A DNA stretch of 64,000 nucleotides. Origin: Rhodocyclaceae bacterium. Its GTDB lineage: Bacteria > Pseudomonadota > Gammaproteobacteria > Burkholderiales > Rhodocyclaceae. The notes beneath the pieces are model-generated. The model did no database searches, was not told the origin of the DNA, and saw only the letters and a program-made list of their open reading frames with translations. Positions 33,618-43,803 of the stretch are shown here, in pieces; the first letter of the stretch is position 1; every line of letters starts with the position of its first letter. Position numbers and translations under genes: made by a program. The DNA is taken from the NCBI GenBank assembly GCA_023230455.1, contig JALNXH010000004.1, forward strand, positions 1-64,000, written 5' to 3'.

Positions 33618-34166
33618 CTACTCGTAGCGGATCCCGATCACCTCGATCTCGCGCAGGCCGGCGGGGCTCTGGAACCGCACCCAATCGCCCTCCCGCGCCT
33701 TCATCAGCGCCCGCGCCAGCGGCGAAATCCAGCTGATGCGGCCTTCCGTGGCATTGGCCTCATCGATGCCGACGATCTGGTAGCGGGCTTCGCTGCCATC
33801 GGCATCGCAGATCGTCACCCGCGCGCCGAAAAACACCTGTTCGACGTTTTGCTGCTCTGCGGGATCGACCACCACGGCGTTTTCCAGCCGTTTGGTGAGA
33901 AAACGGATGCGCTTGTCCATTTCCCGCAGGCGTTTCTTGCCGTAGATGTAGTCGCCGTTTTCCGAACGGTCGCCGTTGCTGGCCGCCCAGGAAACGACTT
34001 TCACCAGCTCCGGCCGCTCCACTTTGATCAGGCGCTCGAACTCCTCGCGCATCTGACGATGCCCCTGGCGCGTCATGTAGTTCGGGGTGCCGGGCGGAAT
34101 GGGCGGGACGCCGGCGGCGAGCTCGTCGTCGTCCTTCTCGCTCTCGCGGGTGAATGCCTTGCTCAT
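33618..34166 (-). CDS. greB: transcription elongation factor GreB
   Basis: GreB stimulates cleavage of backtracked RNA in RNA polymerase. The 182-residue protein has the coiled-coil N-terminal domain with the acidic tip (ASNGDRSENGDYIYGKKRLR) and a C-terminal FKBP-like domain (GRISWISPLARALMKAREGD). The tip sequence with YIYGKKRLRE is GreB-like rather than GreA-like. About 25 extra N-terminal residues precede the usual start; an internal ATG in PNYMTRQG may mark the shorter form. It lies upstream of htpG on the same strand, but htpG has its own promoter. Confidence 0.92.
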   Translation of the reverse strand: MSKAFTRESEKDDDELAAGVPPIPPGTPNYMTRQGHRQMREEFERLIKVERPELVKVVSWAASNGDRSENGDYIYGKKRLREMDKRIRFLTKRLENAVVVDPAEQQNVEQVFFGARVTICDADGSEARYQIVGIDEANATEGRISWISPLARALMKAREGDWVRFQSPAGLREIEVIGIRYE

Positions 34167-34229
34167 CGCCGGCCCCCGAGCCCGGCACGCGGACGCCCGC
34201 TCACCTCGAAACGGGCCATAGCAACCACG

Positions 34230-35579
34230 TCAGTTGGTCCCCTGTCGGCGCAACGCGTCCGGCTGAAAATTCGCCAGGCGTCCTTTGACGTTGAACTTGA
34301 CGACCGTTTTCAACTCATTGTCCAGACCGCCCAGCATGTAGGCGCCGCTGGTAAGGTCGTGCACAATGCCGAAGCGGTAGCCCGGCACGACGGCATCGTA
34401 GTACTGCACCAATCCGTGCAAGGCAACGCGCCACAGGTCGCCCCGTCCCGAATAAGCTTCCTCGATCAGTACGGTCCAGCTGTCTTCGTCGATATAAAAC
34501 AGGCGGCGCCCGTAGATGTGCGACATACCCTGCTTCAGCTTGGCTTCGACCACCCAGACCCGATGCAGTTCGTAGCGCATGTAATCGGGGTTGACGCTCC
34601 CTTTGCCGATCATGTCGGCATATTTCAGGCTCTTGTCGCCCATCCGATAGGTGTTGTAGGGCACATAGATCTCGCGCTTGCCTTGCAGCGTCCAGTCGTA
34701 GCGATCCGGCGCGCCGTTGTAGCCATCCACCTGATCGGTGGTGATCAGACCCTCCGAGCCGTCGTTGATGCCGTCGTAGCCGAGGTCGGGGGCCCGCCGC
34801 ACACGCCGCTGGCCGGCGTTGTAAATCCACGCGGAACGCGTTTCCGCAACCTGGTCGATGGGCTCGTGAACCAGAAAAATCTGTCCCCGCAGCTCCGCCG
34901 GATCGGTGAAGAAAACCATCGCGGAGAACAGCCGGTTGGGTGTTTTCGGCTCCATATTGCGGTCGTAAATCCGCATCGCATGAACGCCGATCTTGTAGTA
35001 ATCGCCGTTCTGTCGCACCGGAAACGAATTGCCGTAACCTTCGGTGCCGCCGCCGGTATAGCGCATCAGGTGATTCCAGATGGCTTCGAGGCCATTTTTC
35101 GGGATGGGGAACGGGATATTCGACTCGCCGAGATTGGCGACGCCGAAACCCTTCAATTCGACCTGGGTCGCTTGCGCCTTGGAAACCTCGGTGACCTCCC
35201 TGGGCAGCGCGGCGGTGCGATGGGTCGGATAGACCGGCATACGGAAGATGGGTAGCTTCTTCAGCAGGGCGAGCGTTCCGGGCACCAATCCGGCTTTGTA
35301 CTGCTCGGCGTTCTGTGCCGTAATGACAAACAAGGGTTTCTCGTCGGCGAACGGATCGGCATAACCGTCTGCGCGGCTCCAGCCGACCGGGCCCTTGGTC
35401 AGGCCGCCGGTCCAAGGCGGAATCGTCCCCTCCTTGTTTCCGGCCTGCTCGGCGCCCACCGGCGTCAAATCCTTGCCCAGCCGGTCGGCCTCGGCCGTGG
35501 TCAACTTGGCAACCGTCTGGCCGCTTGCCAGCAGCAGCACGGCAACGAAATGAGCGGCAACAATTCTTTGAAGCGTCAT
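34230..35579 (-). CDS. DUF1329 outer-membrane-lipoprotein-sorting-like protein
   Basis: This 449-residue exported protein has a signal peptide (MTLQRIVAAHFVAVLLLASGQTVA) and the DUF1329 pattern: LTPVGAEQAGNKEGTIPPWTG, IYDRNMEPKTPNRLF, WIYNAGQRRVRRAPDLGYD, YRYELHRVWVVEA-like region and RRLFYIDEDSW. The domain has a LolA/LolB-like fold and often occurs beside DUF1302 outer-membrane proteins and RND exporters; none is present here. Substrate unknown, probably hydrophobic. The start at 35579 is chosen for the signal peptide; a longer frame adds 18 basic residues. Confidence 0.82.
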   Translation of the reverse strand: MTLQRIVAAHFVAVLLLASGQTVAKLTTAEADRLGKDLTPVGAEQAGNKEGTIPPWTGGLTKGPVGWSRADGYADPFADEKPLFVITAQNAEQYKAGLVPGTLALLKKLPIFRMPVYPTHRTAALPREVTEVSKAQATQVELKGFGVANLGESNIPFPIPKNGLEAIWNHLMRYTGGGTEGYGNSFPVRQNGDYYKIGVHAMRIYDRNMEPKTPNRLFSAMVFFTDPAELRGQIFLVHEPIDQVAETRSAWIYNAGQRRVRRAPDLGYDGINDGSEGLITTDQVDGYNGAPDRYDWTLQGKREIYVPYNTYRMGDKSLKYADMIGKGSVNPDYMRYELHRVWVVEAKLKQGMSHIYGRRLFYIDEDSWTVLIEEAYSGRGDLWRVALHGLVQYYDAVVPGYRFGIVHDLTSGAYMLGGLDNELKTVVKFNVKGRLANFQPDALRRQGTN

Positions 35580-35678
35580 GCGCCGAAGTCTCCGGTAAGA
35601 ATATTTGCGCTGAAGATTGCGCGCGAGGCGCATCGTAACATTTGCGCTTGCGCCATCGAGACGGTGTAGAACCGGCCG

Positions 35679-37301
35679 TCAGGCCGCGCTCACCATGGAA
35701 AGAGCGACGGCTTCAGCCACCTTGATGCCGTCGACGCCGGCAGAAAGAATTCCCCCTGCATAGCCTGCGCCTTCGCCGGCAGGATAGAGCCCGCGGGTGT
35801 TGAGGCTCTGGAAATCCTCGCCGCGCTTGATACGGATCGGCGACGAGGTGCGCGTCTCGACGCCGGTCAGCACCGCATCCTCCATTGCGAAGCCGCGAAT
35901 CTGCCGATCGAACGCGGGTAGCGCCTCGCGCAAGGCCGCAACGACGAACGACGGCAGGCAGCGCGACAGGTCGGTCCAGTGCACGCCGGGCTTGTAGGAC
36001 GGTTCGACCTCTCCCGCAGCGACCGACGGCCGCCCTTTAAGGAAATCGCCGACGCGCTGCGCCGGTGCCGCATAGGTACTGCCGCCGGCTTCGAAGGCCT
36101 TCGCCTCCCAATAACGCTGGAAATCGATGCCGGCCAAAGGTTGGCCCGGGTAGTCGATCTCGGGCGTGATGCCGACGACGATCCCGCTGTTGGCATTGCG
36201 TTCGTTGCGTGAATACTGGCTCATGCCGTTGGTCACCACGCACCCGATTTCCGAGGTCGCGGCGACCACCGTGCCGCCCGGGCACATGCAGAAGCTGTAG
36301 GCCGCACGTCCGTTAGCACAGTGATGCACCAGTTTGTAATCGGCGGCACCGAGGATCGGATGGCCGGCAAATTTTCCAAACCGCGCGCGGTCGATCAGCG
36401 ACTGCGGATGCTCGATGCGCACGCCGATCGAGAACGGCTTGGCCTCGATGTAAACGCCGCGTTCGAAAAGCATGTGGAAGGTGTCGCGCGCGCTGTGGCC
36501 AACGGCCAGCACCACATGGTCGGCAACGATGCGTTCGCCGCCGGCGAGCATGACGCCGCGCACCTGGCCGTTGCCGCCGGCATCGCGATCGATCTCGATG
36601 GTTTCGACCTTGCAGCCGAAGTGCACCTCGCCGCCGAGCGCGACGATATTGGCGCGCATCTCCTCGACCATGCCGACCAGCCGGAAGGTGCCGATGTGCG
36701 GCTTATTGACGTAAAGGATTTCCGCCGGTGCGCCAGCCTTGACGAATTCCTCCAGCACCTTGCGCCCGTGGTGCTGCGGATCCTTGATCTGGCTATAGAG
36801 CTTGCCGTCGGAGAAGGTGCCGGCACCGCCCTCGCCGAACTGGACGTTGGATTCCGGATTGAGCTGGCTCCTTCGCCACAGGCCCCAGGTGTCCTGAGTC
36901 CGCTCGCGCACCGCCTTGCCGCGTTCGAGGAGGATCGGCCGGAAGCCCATCTGCGCCAACACCAGCCCAGCGAACATACCGCAGGGGCCGGTACCGATGA
37001 CCACGGGCCGCGCAGGCAGCCCGGGCGGTGCCTTGGCGACGAAGCGATAAGCGCTATCCGGCCGCGGCGCCACATGGCGGTCGCCCTGTAGGCGCCGGAG
37101 TACAGCTGCCTCGTCCCTGACTTCGACGTCGAACGCATAGATCAACGCGATGGCAGATTTCTTCCGTGCGTCGACGCTGCGGCGAAATATCGCATAGGCG
37201 ATCAGTTGGTCGTCGGCCAGACCAAGGCGTTCACGGATAGCCGCGCGGATCGCGCCTTCGGGGTGATCCAGCGGCAGCTTCACTTCAGTCAGTCGCAACA
37301 T
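35679..37301 (-). CDS. FAD-dependent dehydrogenase (COG2509 type)
   Basis: The 540-residue flavoprotein has an N-terminal domain of about 90 residues with an FxRRSVDARKK motif, then the FAD-binding Rossmann segment PVVIGTGPCGMFAGLVLAQMG. It also has FGEGGAGTFSDGKLYS, VVLAVGHSARDTF, and a C-terminal GLYPAGEGAGYAGGILSAGVDG. This is the conserved but poorly characterised COG2509 family of NAD(P)/FAD-dependent oxidoreductases. The reaction is unknown. The start at 37301 (MLRLTEVKLPLDHPEGAI) is the conserved family N-terminus. Confidence 0.85.
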   Translation of the reverse strand: MLRLTEVKLPLDHPEGAIRAAIRERLGLADDQLIAYAIFRRSVDARKKSAIALIYAFDVEVRDEAAVLRRLQGDRHVAPRPDSAYRFVAKAPPGLPARPVVIGTGPCGMFAGLVLAQMGFRPILLERGKAVRERTQDTWGLWRRSQLNPESNVQFGEGGAGTFSDGKLYSQIKDPQHHGRKVLEEFVKAGAPAEILYVNKPHIGTFRLVGMVEEMRANIVALGGEVHFGCKVETIEIDRDAGGNGQVRGVMLAGGERIVADHVVLAVGHSARDTFHMLFERGVYIEAKPFSIGVRIEHPQSLIDRARFGKFAGHPILGAADYKLVHHCANGRAAYSFCMCPGGTVVAATSEIGCVVTNGMSQYSRNERNANSGIVVGITPEIDYPGQPLAGIDFQRYWEAKAFEAGGSTYAAPAQRVGDFLKGRPSVAAGEVEPSYKPGVHWTDLSRCLPSFVVAALREALPAFDRQIRGFAMEDAVLTGVETRTSSPIRIKRGEDFQSLNTRGLYPAGEGAGYAGGILSAGVDGIKVAEAVALSMVSAA

Positions 37302-37434
37302 GCGGAGAATCCGGAAATCCTTGTGCCATCGGCTTTGCGAGGGCGTCGAGCGCGCCATTCTACTGCCCCGAACAACGCCGACCGCATCGGCTCCCCCGCG
37401 GCCTCTCTACAGCACCGCAGGCCTGCCCGGTCGA

Positions 37435-40308
37435 TCAGCGCAACGAAAACTCCACCCGCCCGCCGGACGCCGCTTTGGGATCCTTGCCGGCCTCGACCTT
37501 CGCCCCGCGCAGGAAGATGCGCTCCAGCGGAATGGCGCCTTTCTCAGTCAGCCAGGCCTGCACCCTCTGGCCGCGGTCTTCCGCCAAGGCAGCGAGCTCC
37601 GCATCGCCGGCGCTGATACTGCCCAGCAGCAGCGCCTCCATTTCTGCCGGGGGAATGCTCTTGGCGAAGCCGATCAGATTCTTCGGCTTGCCCGGAAGAT
37701 CGGCCGCCTTGTAGACCTTTTCCAGATAGACGGGAGTTTCCTCGGCGCTGAGCGTCACATCGCGCAGCGTGCCGCCCTTGCCCTGCTTGGTCTGTTCCGC
37801 AAGTTTCTGCGCCCGCAGCTTGCGGTTCAGAATCACGCGCTTGAGTCCTTCGCTGTCGGCGGCGGAATCGGCGAATCCGGTCACTTCCAGCTTCAGCCCT
37901 GGACGATCGGCCATCGCCTTGGCGATGGCCTGTAGACGCGGTTCCGCCTCCGCCCCCACCTGCGCCAGTCCGGGCGCAAAAGCCACCTGAGACAGATCCT
38001 CGCCGCCACCGAACAATGAACCGATCAGGGCGAACGGTGCGGTCACCGCCTTGGTGATCAGGTTGACGATGACCTTGACGATGATGCCGCCGACGCTGAA
38101 CTGCGGATCGTTGAGCGAGCCGCGTATCGGCAGGTCGATGTCGATTTCACCGCGCGAATTCTTCAGCAGCGCGATGGCCAGATTGATCGGAAGGTCGAGC
38201 GCATCCTTGCTCTCGACCTTTTCGCCGAAAGTCAGTTGGTCGAGGAAGACTTTGTTCTCCGCTACCAGCTCACCTTTTTCCACCTTGTAGCTGACGTCCA
38301 TCGAGAGCTTGCCTTTCTCGATCGCATAGCCTACATAGCGCCCCGAATAGGCCGAGAACGGCGGCAGATCGATGCCTCGTGCGCTGGCGCGGACATCGAG
38401 GCCGAGCGGAGTGGAAAACGGGTCGATGCGGCCGAGAATTTCCAGCGGCGCAGTGCGGTCCACCTTGCCGCGCAACTCGACCGGACTCAGCGTCCCGGCC
38501 GCCAGGGCGCCGATACGGCCGCCCAGTTCGCTGATGCGCGCCGAGTAGTTGGGCTTGATGTATTTGTCGCTAAAGTCGACACTGCCGTTTTTCAGGATCA
38601 CCGCCCCCAACTTAAGCGCCGGCGGCGAGGCGACGGCCGGCGCTGCCTCAGACCCGGGCCGGGCTGCCGCTGCGGGCGCGGCCTTGACGATGTCCTTCAG
38701 ATTCAGACGCCCTTCCGGATTGATCAGCACCTTGGCGTAGAAATCGGACAGCGCCACTTCGCCCACGGCGAACGCAAACGGCTCTGTTGCCAGATCCATG
38801 CGGCCGAGACGCAGCGATTTCCAGCGCAGCAGGTCGACTGCATTGACCCGATCGAGAACGTTGAAATCGCCGAGCACAAGGTCGCCGGCAACGGTCGCGC
38901 GGCCCGCGGCGAGGCGGGTCGTTCCCTTGAAGCCGAGATTGCCGCGGGTAAGCACGGCATTGAAGCGATCGGCGACCCAGCCCTGTAGCGATACCAGATC
39001 GACCTGCTGCAGATCGAGACGCAGTTCCGCATCGCCGCTAAGGCTGGCCGTCCCGGTCACGGCAATGCTGCCTTTGCGATTCACTTCCGTCTTCAATTCC
39101 AGCGGTATGGCGTCGTCCTTGTCGCTGGCCACCGCGCCGATGGCGATGGCCAGCGCGGATAGCTCCAGCGGTCGTGCGTCGCTCAGCGTCGCATCGGCAT
39201 AGTTAAGGCGCCCTTGATCGACCGCCAGCTTGCCGATCGACCAGGCCCAGGGCTTGCCCGCCTCCTTCTTCCCCGCCGCGTTTACCTCTGTCTTGGCGGG
39301 CGGCGACGCGACAACGCCGAGGTCGATACGACCGTCCTTCGAACGCCGCACCTCCAGTACCGGCTTGACGATATGCAGCTCGGCCAGTGCCGCGCGGCGG
39401 GCGAAAGGATCGACCTTCACGCCTTTCATGTCGATGCGCGCAACGACCGCCTTCTGTCCGCCGGCCCGCAGGTCAATGGCATGCAGCGCGAGATCGCCCT
39501 CAATATTGAGCGAGGGTGCCGCTCCCTGCGGGCGCTTGAAATGTACGCCCAACCGGGTATCGAGCCGCGCCGAAGTCAGGCCGAACGGCAGCTTGACGTA
39601 ACGCGTGAGCGGCGTCAGGTCGATATCGTTCAGCGCGATCTCCATTTCTCCATCGCGGCCGGCATTGAACGGTCGGATTTTTCCGTTGAGACTCAACCGC
39701 GAGCCATTTACATGTGCGGAAAATTTCGGTTCGACGAAAATTTCGACCTGCGACGGCGTGTTGGCAACGAAGGGAATGCCAAGCGTAATGCGATCGATTT
39801 TCTGCTGGCCACCTACCACCTTGTCGGTCCAGTCGATGCGGCCGTCGCTGAGCGAAATATTGCTCACCGAGAATTCCTGCGGCGGGCTCTCCGGCTTGGC
39901 CAGAAAGGCTTCGATGATGTCGGAGACGTTGAGTCGATCCGCCGATTCGCGCACAAGATGCAATTCGGGCCGTTCGATGCGAACTTCGCGCACCACGGGC
40001 ACGCCCTGCAACAGCGAGGCGGAGGATAGATCGATATGGATCAAGCCGATCGACAGCACGTCACCGGCTTTGATGCCAGCGACCGTTGCCGTCAGGGCAT
40101 AGGGCGATATCTCGATTTTTTCGATGCTTACCGGGCGCTTCAGTTGTTCGCCGAGCGCCTGTTCGAGGCGGGTCTTGGCAAAACCGGGCAACCAGAAATA
40201 ACCGAGAACGCCGAACAACAAAACCAACGTGGCGAATACGCCGAGAATCCATCCAAAAATACGGCGACGGCGACCGGGCTGGGCTGAATCGGGTGGCGAA
40301 CGGGTCAT
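37435..40308 (-). CDS. DUF748 domain (AsmA-like) envelope protein
   Basis: This is a 957-residue protein with one N-terminal membrane helix (about 16-41) after a basic stretch (GRRRRIFG). It is followed by a long beta-rich periplasmic region with repeated patterns such as VSIEKIEISPYALTATVAG and FSAYSGRYVGYAIEKGKLSM. It belongs to the DUF748 group of AsmA/TamB-like proteins, thought to bridge the envelope and influence lipid or outer-membrane homeostasis. The C-terminal 200 residues include an OmpA-like pattern (KLEVTGFADSAADSEGL). The start at 40308 is used. Confidence 0.8.
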   Translation of the reverse strand: MTRSPPDSAQPGRRRRIFGWILGVFATLVLLFGVLGYFWLPGFAKTRLEQALGEQLKRPVSIEKIEISPYALTATVAGIKAGDVLSIGLIHIDLSSASLLQGVPVVREVRIERPELHLVRESADRLNVSDIIEAFLAKPESPPQEFSVSNISLSDGRIDWTDKVVGGQQKIDRITLGIPFVANTPSQVEIFVEPKFSAHVNGSRLSLNGKIRPFNAGRDGEMEIALNDIDLTPLTRYVKLPFGLTSARLDTRLGVHFKRPQGAAPSLNIEGDLALHAIDLRAGGQKAVVARIDMKGVKVDPFARRAALAELHIVKPVLEVRRSKDGRIDLGVVASPPAKTEVNAAGKKEAGKPWAWSIGKLAVDQGRLNYADATLSDARPLELSALAIAIGAVASDKDDAIPLELKTEVNRKGSIAVTGTASLSGDAELRLDLQQVDLVSLQGWVADRFNAVLTRGNLGFKGTTRLAAGRATVAGDLVLGDFNVLDRVNAVDLLRWKSLRLGRMDLATEPFAFAVGEVALSDFYAKVLINPEGRLNLKDIVKAAPAAAARPGSEAAPAVASPPALKLGAVILKNGSVDFSDKYIKPNYSARISELGGRIGALAAGTLSPVELRGKVDRTAPLEILGRIDPFSTPLGLDVRASARGIDLPPFSAYSGRYVGYAIEKGKLSMDVSYKVEKGELVAENKVFLDQLTFGEKVESKDALDLPINLAIALLKNSRGEIDIDLPIRGSLNDPQFSVGGIIVKVIVNLITKAVTAPFALIGSLFGGGEDLSQVAFAPGLAQVGAEAEPRLQAIAKAMADRPGLKLEVTGFADSAADSEGLKRVILNRKLRAQKLAEQTKQGKGGTLRDVTLSAEETPVYLEKVYKAADLPGKPKNLIGFAKSIPPAEMEALLLGSISAGDAELAALAEDRGQRVQAWLTEKGAIPLERIFLRGAKVEAGKDPKAASGGRVEFSLR

Positions 40309-40458
40309 GGCGCTATTCCGGGGGCAACGTATGAATCTGCAATAGTGCAAGTCGCATTGAGATGCTGAGGCATTTCACCACAATCGTCATTCTGTGGCCT
40401 AATACATGGAGTAGTGTGGCGTAAAAAAAGCGCCCGATGATTCGAGAGGAGATTCACC

Positions 40459-41322
40459 GTGAGACTCATCACGTTCAAGACCCGAACCACCCAGCCCCGT
40501 GTCGGCATCGCCATCTCCGAGGGCATCATCGACATCTCGCTGCACCTCCCCGATGCGCCGCGGACGATGATCGGATTGATCGAAGCATGGCCTGAACTCA
40601 AGGCATCGCTACAAAAACTGACTCACGAGTGCGGCCCCGACATGCCGCTGGATGCGGCGACGCTGTCAGCCCCCGTGCCGCGGCCGGGAAAGATCATGGC
40701 GATGGGCCTGAACTATGCGGACCACGTCGAGGAATCCGGACTCGCCCGACCCGAGCACCAAATGTGGTTCAGCAAGGTATCGAGCGCCGCCAACGGTCCC
40801 TTCGCACCGATCGAACTGCCGCAGGTCTCCAATCAGCTCGATTACGAAGCCGAACTGGCCTTCGTCATCGGCAAGCGTTGCCGCCATGTTTCGCGCGAGG
40901 ATGCGGCGCAGGTGATCTTCGGCTACTGTGCGGCGAACGACGTCAGCGTGCGCGACTGGCAACTGCGCACCTCGCAGTTCGTGGTCGGCAAATCTTTCGA
41001 CACCCATGCTCCGTTCGGCCCGTGGATCGTCACCGCCGACGAACTGGGCGATCCGCACCGGCTGGGCATCCGCTGTTTCGTTAACGGCGAAAAGCGTCAG
41101 GACTCGAATACCCGCCATCTGATCTTCGACTGCTACGACCAGATCGCCTACCTTTCGCAGGCGATGACGCTCGAACCCGGCGACGTGATCCTTACCGGTA
41201 CCCCGGGCGGCGTCGGCTTCGGTTTCAAGCCGCCCAGGCTGCTGGCGGCGGGCGACGTGGTACGCATCGAAATCGACCGTATCGGCGCCATCGAAAACAC
41301 GGTTGTCGCAGAGTCGCGCTGA
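40459..41322 (+). CDS. fumarylacetoacetate hydrolase family protein
   Basis: The 287-residue protein has the FAH fold and metal-binding pattern: GKIMAMGLNYADHVEESG, LDYEAELAFVIGKRC (acidic metal ligands), FGYCAANDVSVRDWQ, KSFDTHAPFGPWIVT and ILTGTPGGVGFG. Members cleave or decarboxylate 2-oxoacids and acylpyruvates in aromatic catabolism, or act as oxaloacetate decarboxylase/tautomerase. The exact substrate is not decided. A GTG start at 40459 follows AGAGGAGA. It is divergent from the DUF748 gene with 150 bases between, where no promoter could be called with confidence. Confidence 0.87.
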   Translation: MRLITFKTRTTQPRVGIAISEGIIDISLHLPDAPRTMIGLIEAWPELKASLQKLTHECGPDMPLDAATLSAPVPRPGKIMAMGLNYADHVEESGLARPEHQMWFSKVSSAANGPFAPIELPQVSNQLDYEAELAFVIGKRCRHVSREDAAQVIFGYCAANDVSVRDWQLRTSQFVVGKSFDTHAPFGPWIVTADELGDPHRLGIRCFVNGEKRQDSNTRHLIFDCYDQIAYLSQAMTLEPGDVILTGTPGGVGFGFKPPRLLAAGDVVRIEIDRIGAIENTVVAESR

Positions 41323-41331
41323 AACCCAAGG

Positions 41332-43803
41332 ATGAGCCCGCCCCTACCGCTATCGCCGTCGGCGCTGTTCACCCCCTGCGATCCGGCCGTCCTCGATTTC
41401 GCCAGCACGGAATCGCTGCCCGAACTCGACGCTTCGCTGATCCACGCGCGCGCTGTCGAGGCCATGCATCTCGCCCTCGACATAAAGGCCAGCGGTTACA
41501 ACTTGTTCGTCCTCGGCGACAGCGGCAGCGGCCGCCACGCCATCACCACCCAGCTGCTGGAGAACGCCCGCAAGGACGGCGAGAGCCTGTCCGACTGGTG
41601 CTACGTCCATAATTTCGCCGACGCCTCGCAGCCGTGTCTGCTGCGATTGCCCGCCGGCCGCGGCGCCCGCCTGCGCGAGGACATGCAGCGCTTCGTCGAA
41701 GAGCTGGGCCCGGCCATTACTGCCGTGTTCGAAAGCGACGACTACCGCACCCGTATCGACTCGCTGCAAGAAGAGGAAAAGCAACGCGAAGAAGCCGCGT
41801 TGCGTTCGCTCGGCCACGACGCACAGCAGGTCGGCATTGCGCTGCTGCGTACCCCGCAAGGCTTCGTCTTTGCGCCGTTGAAGAATGGCGAGACCACGCT
41901 GACGCAGGAGGAGTTCGAACAGCTGCCGGAGGAAAGGCAGCAGGAGCTCGGCCGCCACATCGAGTCGATGCACGAACGGCTGCACAAGCTGATGAACGAA
42001 TTTCCGCGCTGGCGGCGGGATTTGCAGAATCACATCAAGGAGGTCGGCAGCGAAGCGCTGAAGCAGGCCGTCGCCCACCGGCTTGAGGAGTTGAAGGCGA
42101 ACTATGTGGATCTGTCCCAGGTCGCCGCTTATCTCGATGCCTCGATGCGCGACATCGTCGAAAGCGGTTCGGCGCTAAAAGAACCGCCAAAGGGCGACGA
42201 CGACAGCGATGGCACCCTCTACTCCGGCAGCATTTCGGTGCAGCGCTACCTGGTCAATCTACTGGTCGAGCACGCTTCCGACGGCAGCCGGCCGGTGGTA
42301 TACGAGGACCACCCGACCTTACAGAACCTGGTCGGGCGCATCGAACATGTGGTGCATATGGGCACGCTGATGAGCAATTTCATGCTCATCAAAGCCGGTG
42401 CGCTGCATCGCGCCAACGGCGGATTTCTGGTGCTCGACGCGCAGAAGGTGCTGACCCAACCCTATGCCTGGGAAGGGCTGAAGCGGATGCTCAAGGCCGG
42501 CGAGATACGCATCGAATCGCTCTCCGAGCTGATCGGGCTGAGCAGCACACTACAGCTCGAACCCGAGCCGATGCCGCTCGATCTGAAGATCGTGCTGATC
42601 GGCGAACGGACCACCTACTATCTGCTCTCCGAACTGGACCCGGAATTTCCGGCGCTGTTCAAGATCGGCGCCGACATGGAAAGCGAGATCGAACGCAATC
42701 CGGCCAATACCCAGCTCTACGCCCGCCTGATCGCTTCGCTGGCGCGCCGTAGCGGCCAACGCCCTCTCGCCGCCGGCGCAGTGGCGCGGTTGATCGAACA
42801 TGCCGCACGGCTGTCCAGCGACGCGCAGCGCCTCACCACCCAGACCCAGCCGCTCGACGACCTGATGCGCCAGGCCGGCCATTTCGCCGACAAGGCTGGG
42901 GCTGCGTTGATCGAACGCGAGCACGTCGAAGCGGCGCTCGACGCCCATCGCCGCCGCCACGAACGCATCCGCGCGCGCTACCAGGAAGAGATCCTCCGCG
43001 GCCAGTGGCTGGTCGACACCGCGGGCAAACACGTTGGCCAGATCAACGGCTTGGCGGTGGTGCCGCTGGGCGAGGCCAGCTTCGCCCATCCGGTGCGGAT
43101 TACCGCCACCGTACGCATGGGAGACGGCGAGGTGGTCGATATCGAACGCGAAGTCGATCTCGGTGGCCCGATCCATTCCAAGGGCGTACTGATCCTTTCC
43201 TCCTTTCTCGCCGCACGTTTCGGCTGGACCATGCCGCTGTCGCTCAAGGCCAGCCTGGTGTTCGAGCAATCCTACGGCGGCGTCGAAGGCGACAGCGCCT
43301 CGCTGGCCGAACTCGCCGCCCTGCTCTCGGCCTTGTCCGCCCTCCCGATCCGGCAGTCGCTGGCCGTCACCGGCTCGGTCAATCAGTTCGGGGCGGTGCA
43401 GCCGGTCGGCGGCATCAACGAAAAAATCGAGGGCTTCTTCGACATCTGCTTGGCCAGAGGGCTTTCCGGCGACCAGGGGGTGCTGATCCCGGCCTCCAAC
43501 GTTTGCCATCTGATGCTGCGCCATGACGTCGTCGAGGCCGTTGCTAAGGGACAGTTCAACGTCTGGGCGGTGAACACCATCGACGAAGCAATGGAACTGC
43601 TCACCGGGCTGCCCGCCGGCCAGCCCGACGAAAAAGGCGAAATTCCGCAAGACTCGGTGAATTTCCAGATTGCCGTTCAATTGGCCGAGCTGGCTGAAAT
43701 GCGGCAAAACTACGGCAGCCAGAGACATCGCGGCAAAGCGAAGAAAAAGATCGAACCGATCCCGCCGCCAGTGCCGCCGGCCGGACGCACCCAGGGCCGT
43801 TGA
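41332..43803 (+). CDS. YcbZ-like ATP-dependent Lon-family protease
   Basis: The 823-residue protein joins an N-terminal AAA-type region (FVLGDSGSGRHAITTQLLENA; Walker A degenerate compared with GxxGxGKS), a long helical middle region, and a C-terminal Lon protease domain. The domain has catalytic Ser in GDSASLAELAALLSALS and Lys in GGINEKIEGFFD. It also has NGGFLVLDAQKVL and LIGERTTYYLL typical of E. coli YcbZ (LonH-like). The Walker A lysine is replaced by Arg, as I recall for this family, so ATP hydrolysis may be lost. It precedes the glucokinase gene, which begins inside its last codon. Confidence 0.85.
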   Translation: MSPPLPLSPSALFTPCDPAVLDFASTESLPELDASLIHARAVEAMHLALDIKASGYNLFVLGDSGSGRHAITTQLLENARKDGESLSDWCYVHNFADASQPCLLRLPAGRGARLREDMQRFVEELGPAITAVFESDDYRTRIDSLQEEEKQREEAALRSLGHDAQQVGIALLRTPQGFVFAPLKNGETTLTQEEFEQLPEERQQELGRHIESMHERLHKLMNEFPRWRRDLQNHIKEVGSEALKQAVAHRLEELKANYVDLSQVAAYLDASMRDIVESGSALKEPPKGDDDSDGTLYSGSISVQRYLVNLLVEHASDGSRPVVYEDHPTLQNLVGRIEHVVHMGTLMSNFMLIKAGALHRANGGFLVLDAQKVLTQPYAWEGLKRMLKAGEIRIESLSELIGLSSTLQLEPEPMPLDLKIVLIGERTTYYLLSELDPEFPALFKIGADMESEIERNPANTQLYARLIASLARRSGQRPLAAGAVARLIEHAARLSSDAQRLTTQTQPLDDLMRQAGHFADKAGAALIEREHVEAALDAHRRRHERIRARYQEEILRGQWLVDTAGKHVGQINGLAVVPLGEASFAHPVRITATVRMGDGEVVDIEREVDLGGPIHSKGVLILSSFLAARFGWTMPLSLKASLVFEQSYGGVEGDSASLAELAALLSALSALPIRQSLAVTGSVNQFGAVQPVGGINEKIEGFFDICLARGLSGDQGVLIPASNVCHLMLRHDVVEAVAKGQFNVWAVNTIDEAMELLTGLPAGQPDEKGEIPQDSVNFQIAVQLAELAEMRQNYGSQRHRGKAKKKIEPIPPPVPPAGRTQGR

